Position numbers and translations under genes: made by a program
Shown: one piece after another, positions 1 to 7,809 of the stretch
How positions within the stretch are numbered: position 1 is the stretch's first letter
How the letters are laid out: every line of letters begins with the position of its first letter
DNA from: Streptomyces sclerotialus
GTDB taxonomy: Bacteria > Actinomycetota > Actinomycetes > Streptomycetales > Streptomycetaceae
DNA length: 64,000 nucleotides
Assembly: GCF_040907265.1 (NCBI RefSeq)
Contig: NZ_JBFOHP010000002.1
Coordinates: 6,882,001 to 6,946,000 of the forward strand
Direction of reading: 5' to 3'
Notes under the pieces: model-generated
Told to the model about the DNA's origin: nothing
The model's database searches: none
Seen by the model: only the letters and a program-made list of their open reading frames with translations

Positions 1-856
1 CCCACGACAGGAAGCAGGCGACGAGCACGAGCGAACAGCCGAAGGTCGCCAGCGTCATCACCGGCCCCGCCCACCAGGGCGCGCCCAGTTCCTGCGCCGC
101 GTCCCGGTGGTTGAGCCAGGAGGAGTTCATGCGCGGCGCCGCCCAGAAGGAGAAGGCGACGGCGGCGGCGAGGACGGGCACGGCGATGGTCCGGGCGCGC
201 CGGCTGCGCAGCAGGGCGAAGTGTTCGGCCCGGAGGTTCAGCCCGAGGACGAAGTACGGCAGGAACTGCAGGAGGCGCTGCATGTCCAGGTCGTCACCGA
301 TGCTCGGGGAGACGGACGCGAGGCAGGCGATGAGGAGGGACAGCGGTACGGGCCACCGCACCGCCTTCCAGAGCGGCGTCGTCAGGCGCCAGACGAAGAG
401 GCAGATCAGGAACCAGGTGAGGTACCACGGGTCCAGCAGGCTGACGGCGAAGCCCGGGTCGTGGTCCGCGAAGCGTTTGAAGAGGGAGTACCCGGTCTCG
501 AAGACCAGGTACGGCACCGCGACGCCGGTGACCAGGCGCTGGAGCCGCACTCCGCTCGGTTCGAAGCTGCGCGACATGTAGCCGGAGACGATGATGAAGG
601 CCGGCATGTGCAGGGCGAAGACGAAGTCGTACAGGGCGGCGGCGGTGGGGCTGCCCGCGCGGAGCGGTTCCCATGAGTGGCCGACGGCGACCAGCACGAT
701 CGCCAGGTACTTGGCGTTGTCGAAGAACGCGTCGCGCCGCTTGCCCGGTGCGTGCGCGTGCTGTGCGGTCCGCTGTGCAGTTTTCGGGGCGTCAGGGAGC
801 GGGGGCGGCGGCGCCGTCCGCAGCCCGCCTCCGGTGTCCGCCCGGTCAGGAGTCAC
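1..856 (-). CDS. Membrane acyltransferase, family 3 (C-terminus outside window)
   Basis: Only the first 285 codons lie in the window. The GTG at 856 is preceded by AAGGAGG at 864-870. About 45 Pro/Ala-rich residues are followed by FFDNAKYLAIVLVAVGH, the first membrane helix with the conserved histidine of acyltransferase family 3 (fucose 4-O-acetylase-like), then FALHMPAFIIVSGYMSR and several further hydrophobic segments. The family moves acetyl or other acyl groups onto extracellular sugars or antibiotics in the cytoplasmic membrane. The substrate cannot be read from sequence. It is transcribed leftward, divergently from the regulator at 1171. Confidence 0.85.
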   Translation of the reverse strand, partial: MTPDRADTGGGLRTAPPPPLPDAPKTAQRTAQHAHAPGKRRDAFFDNAKYLAIVLVAVGHSWEPLRAGSPTAAALYDFVFALHMPAFIIVSGYMSRSFEPSGVRLQRLVTGVAVPYLVFETGYSLFKRFADHDPGFAVSLLDPWYLTWFLICLFVWRLTTPLWKAVRWPVPLSLLIACLASVSPSIGDDLDMQRLLQFLPYFVLGLNLRAEHFALLRSRRARTIAVPVLAAAVAFSFWAAPRMNSSWLNHRDAAQELGAPWWAGPVMTLATFGCSLVLVACFLSW

Positions 857-1170
857 GTGAGGGCCTCCTTGAAGCAACCTGAAAGGCAGCTCTGCCGTCT
901 GAAGGGGAATGGATGCGTGAGGGATCGAAAAGCCCGTGCACCCTAGCCACGGCGTCTGAGAGCCGTCTGAAAGCTGTCTGAGAAGGGTGAGGGCCGTGCG
1001 GGGAAGCCGGGCCGGTGGTGCGCCCGCGGGCATGAGAGGGTGACCTGCGGGCATGAGAGGGTGAACTCCTCCACACGACCGTCCGGCCGCCGACCGGGGC
1101 ATCGGCGTGTCCGTGCGGTGTGCGACGGCGTGGACAGCGCCATGGTCAACAGCGCCATGAGGAGGCGGCG
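857..1170. promoter_or_regulatory. Divergent intergenic region with an 18-bp direct repeat
   Basis: This 314-bp gap separates two divergent genes and must hold both promoters. I see no ORF with coding character. It contains an exact 18-bp direct repeat (GCGGGCATGAGAGGGTGA at 1026-1043 and 1047-1064, 21-bp period, i.e. two helical turns) and, at about 953-982, three copies of a GTCTGA motif. The 21-bp phasing would suit a DNA-binding protein, perhaps the ArsR-like product next door. That link is inference. Confidence 0.45.
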
Positions 1171-1926
1171 ATGGACGAGGCGACAGCGGTCTTCCTCAAG
1201 GCACTCGCGAGCGACACCCGTCAGCAGATGCTGGCGCAGTTCTCGGGCGTCGGCGAGCTCACCGCCGGAGAGATCGCCGAACGCAGCGGACTGCGGCCCT
1301 CCACCGCCTCCGAGCATCTGCGCCTGCTGCTGCGCGGTGGGCTGGTGGACGCCCGCAAGGCGGGCAAACAGATCTACTACCGCATCGACAGCCCCACGGT
1401 CGACCAGCACCTGGCGGTGCTGCGCGACTACCTCGACCACTGCCGGGTACCGCCGGTGGCTCCGGAGGTACGCCCCACCGTATGGGACCGCCTCAAGGAG
1501 TCCGTCTCGGCCATGCAGGCGCAGCTCGCGGCACGCAAGAACGAGCTGAGGAGCGGTGCCTTCCGTGACGCGAGCATGGCCATGTGCGCCCTGGTCGCCG
1601 CCGCCGACGGCATCATCGACCCGGCCGAACGGAGCCGGGTCACACAGCTGATCGCCACGAACGAGGTGCTGCAGAACTTCGCGGCGGACGATCTCCAGCG
1701 CCGTTTCGAGGAGAGCCTCGACCGGCTGGCCCCCGACTTCACCGCGGGAAAGGCCGCCGTACTGCACGAGGTGGCCAAGGTGAAGAAGCCGTCCGAGGCC
1801 AGGGCCGTCATACAGATCGGCATCGTCATAGGCGGAGCCGACGGCCAGTTCGTCGAGAGCGAGCGGGCCGTCGTCCGTGAGGTGTGCCAGACACTGGGAC
1901 TGGACCCCGGGGACTTCGACCTGTGA
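1171..1926 (+). CDS. ArsR-type winged-helix regulator fused to a TerB-like domain
   Basis: This 251-residue protein starts at ATG 1171, behind GAGGAGG at 1159-1165; longer starts lack a ribosome site. Residues 1-80 form an ArsR-type winged helix (ALASDTRQQMLAQF, then the recognition region ERSGLRPSTASEHLRLL and the wing GKQIYYRI). It has no CxC metal site of the kind found in ArsR/SmtB. Residues about 130-250 look like a TerB/DjlA-type acidic helical domain (MCALVAAADGIIDPAER and, near the end, GGADGQFVESERAVVREVC), a fold linked to tellurite and stress responses. TerB may sense a membrane or metal signal and gate DNA binding; that is inference. Confidence 0.8.
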   Translation: MDEATAVFLKALASDTRQQMLAQFSGVGELTAGEIAERSGLRPSTASEHLRLLLRGGLVDARKAGKQIYYRIDSPTVDQHLAVLRDYLDHCRVPPVAPEVRPTVWDRLKESVSAMQAQLAARKNELRSGAFRDASMAMCALVAAADGIIDPAERSRVTQLIATNEVLQNFAADDLQRRFEESLDRLAPDFTAGKAAVLHEVAKVKKPSEARAVIQIGIVIGGADGQFVESERAVVREVCQTLGLDPGDFDL

Positions 1927-1964
1927 GCGGACTTCGGCCTGTGGGCGGACTTCGACCTGTGAGC
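1911..1964. repeat. Three tandem copies of an 18-bp unit across a stop codon
   Basis: Copies are at 1911-1928, 1929-1946 and 1947-1964. Copies 1 and 3 are identical (GGACTTCGACCTGTGAGC) and copy 2 differs at two positions. The first copy contains the TGA stop of the ArsR-TerB gene. The array therefore looks like a slippage product of the gene's own 3' end. Confidence 0.85.
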
Positions 1965-2016
1965 CCGGGCGGGGCGCACAGGTCTCGATCGTCTCGATCG
2001 GTCCACAGGTCTTCGG

Positions 2017-2280
2017 TCAACGGCGTACCTTGGCGCGGTCCAGGGCGATGACGCCGAGGGCCGCCAGGGCGATCTGAATGATCCACTCGATCCAGTCGAC
2101 GCCCCTGGTGGCGGCGACACCGAGCCCCATCGCGAGCCACGCCCCGACGAAGGCGGCGATGATGCCGATCAGGATCGTCCACAGGATGCCGATGTGCTGT
2201 CGCCCCGGAACGACGAGCCTGCCCAGGGCGCCGATGACAATGCCGATCACGATGGCGCCGATGATGCTTGAAGCTTCCAT
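2017..2280 (-). CDS. GlsB/YeaQ/YmgE-family stress membrane protein
   Basis: An 87-residue protein with three hydrophobic segments and the glycine-rich pattern of the transglycosylase-associated family (IIGAIVIGIVIGALGRLVVPG near the start, ILWTILIGIIAAFVGAWLA in the middle). Members are small inner-membrane proteins induced by stress; their biochemical role is not settled. The length matches the family. It ends convergently just after the ArsR-TerB gene and its start abuts the upstream region of the nucleotidyltransferase. Confidence 0.85.
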   Translation of the reverse strand: MEASSIIGAIVIGIVIGALGRLVVPGRQHIGILWTILIGIIAAFVGAWLAMGLGVAATRGVDWIEWIIQIALAALGVIALDRAKVRR

Positions 2281-2410
2281 GCCCGATCTCCCGTCGCCCG
2301 GCTTGTGCCGTGACGTGTGCCCACCGAGCGCGGCCCCAGTCGCCCCCCTTTCGGCCGAAGCCCTTGAGAGACTCGACCGGGAGACGCAACGGACGGGAGG
2401 CGAGGGCTGG

Positions 2411-3205
2411 TTGACACAGGCCGAAGACACCGCGCAGCTGGTGCACACCGTGCTGGGCGAGGACGCCGTCGCGGGCGTCTACCGGCACGGCTCCGCCGTC
2501 CTCGGAGGTACGCGACCGCGCAGTGATGTCGACGTACTCGCCGTCACGCGTCGGCGCACCACGCCGGACGAGCGGCGGGCGCTGGTGGACGGCCTGTTGC
2601 GGATCTCCGGCCCGAGCGACCGGCCCGGCCCCGTCCGGCCCGTCGAACTGACCGTCGTGGTCCAGGACGACGTCCGCCCGTGGCGCTACCCGCCGCGCTG
2701 CGAATTCCAGTACGGCGAGTGGCTGCGCCCCGAGTACGAGCGCGGCGTGGTGCCGGCACCGTCCCCGAGCCCCGACCTCGCACCGCTGATCACGATGGTG
2801 CTCCTGGGCAACACCCCACTGGCCGGACCTCCACCGCACCACACACTCGCGCCCGTCCCGCCCCACGACCTCCGCCGTGCCATGGTCACCGGCATCCCGG
2901 AACTCCTGGCCGACCTGGAGGAGGACACCCGCAACGTCGTCCTGACCCTCGCCCGTATCTGGCACACCCTCGCCACCGGCACCTTCACCACCAAGGACGC
3001 GGCCGTCGACTGGGCGCTACCCCGCCTCCCGCCCCGGCACCGCCCCGTCCCGGCCCGCGCCCGAGCCGTCTACCTGGACCAGCACCCCGACCACTGGACC
3101 GACCTGCATCCCCGTCTCCGCCCCTACGCCACCCACCTCACCCGCACCATCACCCGCCTGACCGGGATCGACGCTCCTGGAGGCAGTGGTTCAGGTGGTC
3201 GATGA
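2411..3205 (+). CDS. AadA/ANT-like aminoglycoside nucleotidyltransferase
   Basis: The protein carries the nucleotidyltransferase signature HGSAVLGG followed by SDVDVLAVT (metal-binding aspartates) and the AadA-family blocks RPVELTVVV, WRYPPRCEFQYGEWLR, LITMVLLGN, TRNVVLTLARIW and TKDAAVDWALPRLP. The family adenylylates streptomycin or spectinomycin. I chose TTG 2411 (GGGAGG at 2395-2400) because it begins at the usual distance from HGSA and gives 264 residues, the family length. An in-frame ATG at 2279 would add 44 poorly conserved residues. Resistance activity is inferred, since many actinomycete members have no tested substrate. The 3' end overlaps the convergent lipoprotein gene by 56 bp. 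Confidence 0.85.
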   Translation: MTQAEDTAQLVHTVLGEDAVAGVYRHGSAVLGGTRPRSDVDVLAVTRRRTTPDERRALVDGLLRISGPSDRPGPVRPVELTVVVQDDVRPWRYPPRCEFQYGEWLRPEYERGVVPAPSPSPDLAPLITMVLLGNTPLAGPPPHHTLAPVPPHDLRRAMVTGIPELLADLEEDTRNVVLTLARIWHTLATGTFTTKDAAVDWALPRLPPRHRPVPARARAVYLDQHPDHWTDLHPRLRPYATHLTRTITRLTGIDAPGGSGSGGR

Positions 3206-3605
3206 GGTCGTCGGTGGGGCCCAGGTCCGTGGTGCGGTCGGTGGTCACGGTGCGGCCGCCGTAGGTCAGCCGGTATTCGAAGAGGTCGTAGGACCGGCCG
3301 GAGACGAAGCGGGAGCGGAAGCTCGGGAATTCGGCGGTGCCGAGCAGAGAGGTGAGCTTCTTCCGCTCGGTGGCCGAGAGGGCGCGTGCTGCGTGAGTGC
3401 CCTGGCGGTCGTGCAGGGAGACCGAGCCGTCGGGGCGTACCTCGATGCCGTGCTGGACGCCGGCGATGCCGCCGGTGACGGTGAGGCTCACCCTGCTGTC
3501 GGGCGGGGCGTCGGAGCCGGAGCCGCAGCCGGTCAGCAGGAGAGCGGTCGTGAGGAGTGCGCAGAACCGTCTGGTGCGGAAGAGCCGTCCTGTGTGCGTC
3601 GCCAT
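3150..3605 (-). CDS. Small secreted lipoprotein, function unknown
   Basis: A 151-residue protein. The N-terminus has basic residues, a hydrophobic run and the lipobox LLTGC (Cys at about 27), so it should be lipidated and anchored outside the membrane. The rest is a soluble domain with alternating polar strands (VTGGIAGVQHGIEVRPDGSV and YRLTYGGRTVTTD), plausibly a small beta fold. No enzymatic motif is visible. Its last 56 bp overlap the 3' end of the convergent nucleotidyltransferase gene, which is unusual. Confidence 0.8.
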   Translation of the reverse strand: MATHTGRLFRTRRFCALLTTALLLTGCGSGSDAPPDSRVSLTVTGGIAGVQHGIEVRPDGSVSLHDRQGTHAARALSATERKKLTSLLGTAEFPSFRSRFVSGRSYDLFEYRLTYGGRTVTTDRTTDLGPTDDLIDHLNHCLQERRSRSGG

Positions 3606-3795
3606 GCTCGCCCCCGTTGCTCGGCTGTCGCCGGCGCGATCCTACTGGGAGTCGCCGGGCGCGTGTGCGGTGTCGTCCGTCCGCCGTACGGAGCAGTGCG
3701 GGGTGGCCGCGTCTCGCCGGGGGCGGCTGCTCGTGAGGGGATGGAGTGGGGCCGGCGGCGTTGCCGGTTCCGTTCGTCACGTGGCTGGAGGACGT

Positions 3796-3972
3796 ATGGG
3801 TGAGGCAGGTACGGGCCGGGGCCGGCAGGGGGAGCGGCGAGAGGAGGAGCCGGCGCCCGCGCAGCGGCGCGAGCCCGCCGAGGACGAGCGGGACCGCAGC
3901 GCCGAAGAGGTGAACGCGGACCAGCCGTCGGAGCGCGGGGAGAAGCCCGGGCCGGCCCCGAAGCGCTACTAG
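3796..3972 (+). CDS. Small charged hydrophilic protein
   Basis: A 58-residue ORF made almost entirely of Glu, Arg, Pro, Gly, Ala and Gln (EEEPAPAQRREPAEDERDRS, ending GPAPKRY) with no hydrophobic core, so it is probably disordered. ATG 3796 has GGAGG at 3787-3791, with only 4 bp between them. It ends 8 bp from the convergent symporter gene. Short acidic/basic ORFs like this are common in Streptomyces genomes; no function is known and it could be spurious. Confidence 0.45.
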   Translation: MGEAGTGRGRQGERREEEPAPAQRREPAEDERDRSAEEVNADQPSERGEKPGPAPKRY

Positions 3973-3979
3973 GCGGAGG

Positions 3980-5509
3980 TCAGACGGCCGGGCCTCGGGC
4001 CGCTGACATGCGGCGGGTGAGCGCGGGCGCTGCGGTGAGCAGGAGGATGCCCAGGGCCACGCTCACACCGCCGACCACGCCGAAGTACTGGGCGGCGCTG
4101 TGGCGGTCGTAGAGGCGTACGACCTGCGCGGATATCCCTTGCGCTGCCGCGTTGGAGGCGAGCCACAGCCCCATTGTGCGGCCGCTGAACGCGGCGGGCG
4201 CGAGGCTCGTGGTCACCGACAGGCCGATGGGGGAGAGCAGGATCTCGCCGACGGTGACCACGGCGAAGCTGCCGAAGAGCCACAGCGGGTTGCTGCGGCC
4301 GGGCTGCAGCGCCGGGTGCACCAGCAGGGCGTACGACAGCCCGGCGAGCACCAGCCCGAGGCCGAACTTCGCGGGCGCGCCGGGCTGCCGCGGGCCGAGC
4401 CGCATCCACAGCGCGGCGGCGAAGGGCGTGAGGCAGATCAGCACCAGCGACCCGGTCGACTGGAACCACGACGAGGGGATGGGGAAGCCCAGCGCGTCGA
4501 GGTCCGTGCTCCGGTCGGCGTACTGGGCCAGCACGCTCGCCCCCTGTTCCTGGATGAGCCAGAAGAACACGGCGGCGACGAAGAGGGGGAGGTAGGCCCG
4601 GACACCGGCCCGCTCCCGGGCGGTCGTGCGCGGGCTGCGCAGCATGTGCGTGAAGAGTACGACCGGCAGGGCGACGGCCGACACGCTGATGACGTCCACG
4701 ACCAGACCGGCGGTCAGGGCGCCGCGGGCGGACAGGACCAGCGCGGCGGCGACCAGGACGGCCGGCGCGGCCAGGAGCCCCACGAGGGGGCCGGCGCGCA
4801 GGTCGGCCCGCCGGAGCGGATGGGCGGGGCGGAGGTCGGCCGGGCTGAGGTGGCGGCGGCCGCGTACGTAGACCAGCAGGCCCACGGCCATCCCGGCGGC
4901 GGCGACGCCGAACCCGAGGTGGTAGTCGTACCGCTGCCCGAGCGTGCCGACCACGAGGGGCGCGAGTACCGCACCGACGCTGATGCCCATGTAGTACAGG
5001 CTGAAGCCCGCGTCCCTGCGGGAGTCGTCGGCGCCGTAGAGGCTCCCCACGGACGTGGACACATTGGGCTTGAGGAGCCCCGTACCGGCGACGATGCACA
5101 CCATCGACGCGTACAGCGCGGGCGCGCCGGCCGGCACCGCCAGGCAGAGATGGCCGCACATGATCAGCACACCGCCGTACAGCGTGCCGCGCCACGCGCC
5201 CAGCAGCCGGTCGCTCACCCAGCCGCCCGCGATCGCGGCCAGGTAGACGGAAGCGCCGTACACGGCGATCAGGGAGGTCGCGGTGGCGCGCGGAATGCCG
5301 AGGCCGCCGTCGGCGACCCGCTCGTACATGTAGAAGAGCAGGATGGCGCGCATCCCGTAGTACGAGAAGCGCTCCCAGGCCTCGGTGAAGAACAGGACCG
5401 CGAGCCCTTTGGGGTGTCCGAGGAATCCGGTGTCCGGCACGGGCCGGTCCCCGGGTCTCCCGTCGGGGCCCGGGGACCGCTGCCGCTGTGCCGCGCGTCG
5501 TTCCGTCAT
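3980..5509 (-). CDS. Peptide:H+ symporter, POT/PTR family
   Basis: A 509-residue polytopic membrane protein. The family signature in the first helix, FFTEAWERFSYYGMRAI (ExxERFxYYG), binds protons and the peptide carboxylate, and the second POT motif is visible in GLLKPNVSTSVGSLYG. About 14 hydrophobic segments follow, which matches bacterial DtpT-type carriers. These import di- and tripeptides with protons. Start ATG 5509 has GGAGG about 9 bp upstream. It is a single gene between convergent and co-directional neighbours; regulation is not evident. Confidence 0.92.
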   Translation of the reverse strand: MTERRAAQRQRSPGPDGRPGDRPVPDTGFLGHPKGLAVLFFTEAWERFSYYGMRAILLFYMYERVADGGLGIPRATATSLIAVYGASVYLAAIAGGWVSDRLLGAWRGTLYGGVLIMCGHLCLAVPAGAPALYASMVCIVAGTGLLKPNVSTSVGSLYGADDSRRDAGFSLYYMGISVGAVLAPLVVGTLGQRYDYHLGFGVAAAGMAVGLLVYVRGRRHLSPADLRPAHPLRRADLRAGPLVGLLAAPAVLVAAALVLSARGALTAGLVVDVISVSAVALPVVLFTHMLRSPRTTARERAGVRAYLPLFVAAVFFWLIQEQGASVLAQYADRSTDLDALGFPIPSSWFQSTGSLVLICLTPFAAALWMRLGPRQPGAPAKFGLGLVLAGLSYALLVHPALQPGRSNPLWLFGSFAVVTVGEILLSPIGLSVTTSLAPAAFSGRTMGLWLASNAAAQGISAQVVRLYDRHSAAQYFGVVGGVSVALGILLLTAAPALTRRMSAARGPAV

Positions 5510-5613
5510 CTCGTCGCCGCCTCCGTTCCGTCGGACGACGGCTCCAGTGCCCCGTCACGCGCGAGATATGGCGGTGCCCGAGGGACGTACCGGATGTGGC
5601 GGCGCCGCAGCGG

Positions 5614-6588
5614 TCACCGGCGCGCCGGCTCACCGGGAGGAGCCGGTGCGGAGGGCGCCGGCGCGGACGGGCGGCGCCACGGCAACCGGCCCTGTGTCGC
5701 GGCGAGTACCGCACCGCACAGCAGCACCACCGCGCCCACGGCCTGTACCGCGCCGAAGGACTCGCCGAGGAAGAGCGTGCCGCAGAGGGTGTTGATCACG
5801 GGGACGGTGAACATCATCAGGGAGGCCGAGGCGGGGCCCACCGCGGCCACTCCGCGGTAGTACAGGAGGTTGGCGACGGCGGCGGCGCCCAGCGCCAGGT
5901 ACACCGCGTTCAGCCAGACGCCCGACGGCAGTTCGCCCCAGTGCACGTCCGGTACGGCGGGTGCTGCGACCAGGCCCAGCAGTACGGCGCCCGCGCAGGT
6001 GGCGTACGTCGTGGCGCGCAGCGGGTCGACACCGGCCAGCACGCGCGGCCCGGCCAGCGTGTACGCGGCCCAGCACGCCGCGCTGAGCAGGAACAGCGCG
6101 TCACCGGCGAGCCGCGTCGGGCTTCCCCCGGCGCTGCCGCCCGCGCCCAGGAAGAAGATCACCGCGCCGGTGAGCCCGAGCGCCAGCCCCGCGAGCCGCG
6201 CCCACGAGGCCCGTTCGCGCTTGGTGACCAGCAGGAACAGGCTGGTGAGTACCGGGCTCATCACCGGTATGAGAATTCCGGCATCGAGGGAGGGCGCGAG
6301 CGAAAGCCCCCAGAAGAAGGCGCTGTTGTAGGCGAAGACCCCGAGGACGCCCGCCAGGGCCGCACGCCGGCCCGCACCCGGCGGTACGGCGGCCTCCTTC
6401 CGGCGGTCGCCGAGCAGCCGCAGCGCCACCAGCAGCGCCAGCGCGGCACCTCCGAAGCGCAGCAGAGCGGCGACCGAGTGCGGTACGTACTCCACCACCG
6501 ACTTGGAACTGGCGAAGGCGCTGCCCCACAGCACCATCGTGACCGACAACATCAGATACGGGCTGTGCACGCCCTTCTTCCCTGGCAT
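5614..6588 (-). CDS. DMT-superfamily exporter (two EamA domains)
   Basis: A 324-residue protein with ten hydrophobic segments in two EamA repeats (start SPYLMLSVTMVLWGSAFASS; second repeat from LAGDALFLLSAACWAAY). These carriers export amino acids, toxins or metabolites. ATG 6588 was preferred over the ORF's longer start at 6729 because the first helix begins ten residues after it, and the extra residues would overlap the divergent gene. It faces an AraC-type regulator, a common arrangement in which the regulator controls the exporter. Confidence 0.88.
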   Translation of the reverse strand: MPGKKGVHSPYLMLSVTMVLWGSAFASSKSVVEYVPHSVAALLRFGGAALALLVALRLLGDRRKEAAVPPGAGRRAALAGVLGVFAYNSAFFWGLSLAPSLDAGILIPVMSPVLTSLFLLVTKRERASWARLAGLALGLTGAVIFFLGAGGSAGGSPTRLAGDALFLLSAACWAAYTLAGPRVLAGVDPLRATTYATCAGAVLLGLVAAPAVPDVHWGELPSGVWLNAVYLALGAAAVANLLYYRGVAAVGPASASLMMFTVPVINTLCGTLFLGESFGAVQAVGAVVLLCGAVLAATQGRLPWRRPSAPAPSAPAPPGEPARR

Positions 6589-6659
6589 GCCCCGACTCTG
6601 GCCCCCGGCACCCCGCCCCGTCTTGAACGCTGGTGCGCGCCCCGGGCCATAATGCGTCC

Positions 6660-7496
6660 ATGGCGACGCACGGCAACTGGGTGCGGTACTGGCGGGACGG
6701 CACCCGTCCCGTGGAGGCCATGCACGCACACTTCCGTGACCACGTCTACCCGCCGCACAGCCACGACACGTACTCCTTCGGCATCACCGACGCCGGCGCC
6801 CAGCGCTTCCGCTGCCGCGGCGGCGCGCACACCAGCGGCGCCGGGATGGTGATGGCGTTCAATCCGGACGAGGTGCACGACGGCCGGGCCGCGGCGGAGC
6901 TGGGCTACCGGTACCGCATCGTGCACCTCGGCCCCTCCGTGGTGAGCGAGGTGCTCGCCGACGTCACCGACGGCCGGTCCGGTGCCCTGCCGCTGTTCCC
7001 GCACCCGGTGCTGACCGACCCCGCGCTCGCGGACGCGCTGGCCCGGCTGCACGCCGCGCTGGCCGGGACCACCGATCCGCTGATCCGCGACGAACGCCTG
7101 ACCGCCGCCGTCACGGCCATGGCCCGCCGCGGTGCCACCGGCTCGCGGCCCGCGGCCCTCGCCGTGCGTACGCCCACCGACCGGGCGCGGCGCCAGGCCG
7201 CCCGGCGGGCGCGCGCGTTCCTGGACGAGCGGTACCTGGACCCGGTGCCCGCCGAGCTGCTGGCGGCCGCCGCCGGCTGCAGCCGGTTCGCGCTCTATCG
7301 GGCCTTCCGTGCCGAGTACGGCCTCGCCCCCAGCGACTACCAGCGCCAACTGCGCCTGCGCCGCGCCCGGTCGCTGCTGCGCACCGGCGCGACCCCGGCC
7401 GAGGCCGCTGCCGCCACCGGCTTCGCCGACCAGCCCCACTTCACCCGCTGGTTCCAGCGGGTGTACGGGGTGACTCCCGCGGTGTTCCGCGGCTGA
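6660..7496 (+). CDS. AraC-family transcriptional regulator with cupin sensor
   Basis: A 278-residue protein. The N-terminal half is an AraC-type cupin (HAHFRDHVYPPHSHDTYSFG, with the HxH pattern, and MAFNPDEVHDG). The C-terminal half has two helix-turn-helix units: AELLAAAAGCSRFALYRAFR and AEAAAATGFADQPHFTRWFQ, the second matching the AraC signature, followed by YGVTPAVFRG. ATG 6660 starts shortly before the cupin; GTG 6633 is an alternative. It is divergent from the EamA exporter, which is its most likely target. Confidence 0.88.
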   Translation: MATHGNWVRYWRDGTRPVEAMHAHFRDHVYPPHSHDTYSFGITDAGAQRFRCRGGAHTSGAGMVMAFNPDEVHDGRAAAELGYRYRIVHLGPSVVSEVLADVTDGRSGALPLFPHPVLTDPALADALARLHAALAGTTDPLIRDERLTAAVTAMARRGATGSRPAALAVRTPTDRARRQAARRARAFLDERYLDPVPAELLAAAAGCSRFALYRAFRAEYGLAPSDYQRQLRLRRARSLLRTGATPAEAAAATGFADQPHFTRWFQRVYGVTPAVFRG

Positions 7497-7809
7497 CCCG
7501 GGAGGAGCACCCCCGGTCGGCCGATCGCGGCGCGCTCGGTGCGACGCGTCCTATCGGGTGACGGAGAGTCCGGCGCGCGCGGCGCCGCCCGACCGGAACC
7601 GGAACCCCCGCAAGGTCGTTTGCCTGCGTCCATGCGGGTAAGGCGGGGACAGGTGGGAGCTTACGGTACGCACGGCGCGCGAGTTGGCAAACAGTGCCCA
7701 GTGGGGCAAAGCGGCAATAGGATGACGAAAGCGTGCCAGTCGTTGCGGTCATCCGCGCTCCGGACGGCACCCGCCCATGCCACCCGACCGACGACGAGTA
7801 CGCGGAGCC
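7497..7809. other. Intergenic region, no gene seen
   Basis: These 313 bp follow the AraC gene and precede the transporter. I see no coding signal or strong hairpin. The stretch around 7684-7720 is relatively AT-rich and contains TTGGCA and CAATAG, but they are about 25 bp apart, too far for a standard promoter. The transporter promoter is presumably here. Confidence 0.4.

Noticed and set aside
107..676. Long plus-strand ORFs opposite the acyltransferase
   Set aside because: The minus frame gives clear membrane helices and a good ribosome site, while the plus frames give Arg/Gly/Glu-rich shadow sequence.
7684..7720. TTGGCA and CAATAG as a promoter for the MFS gene
   Set aside because: The spacing is about 25 bp, too long for a normal sigma-70-type promoter, and no activator site is evident.
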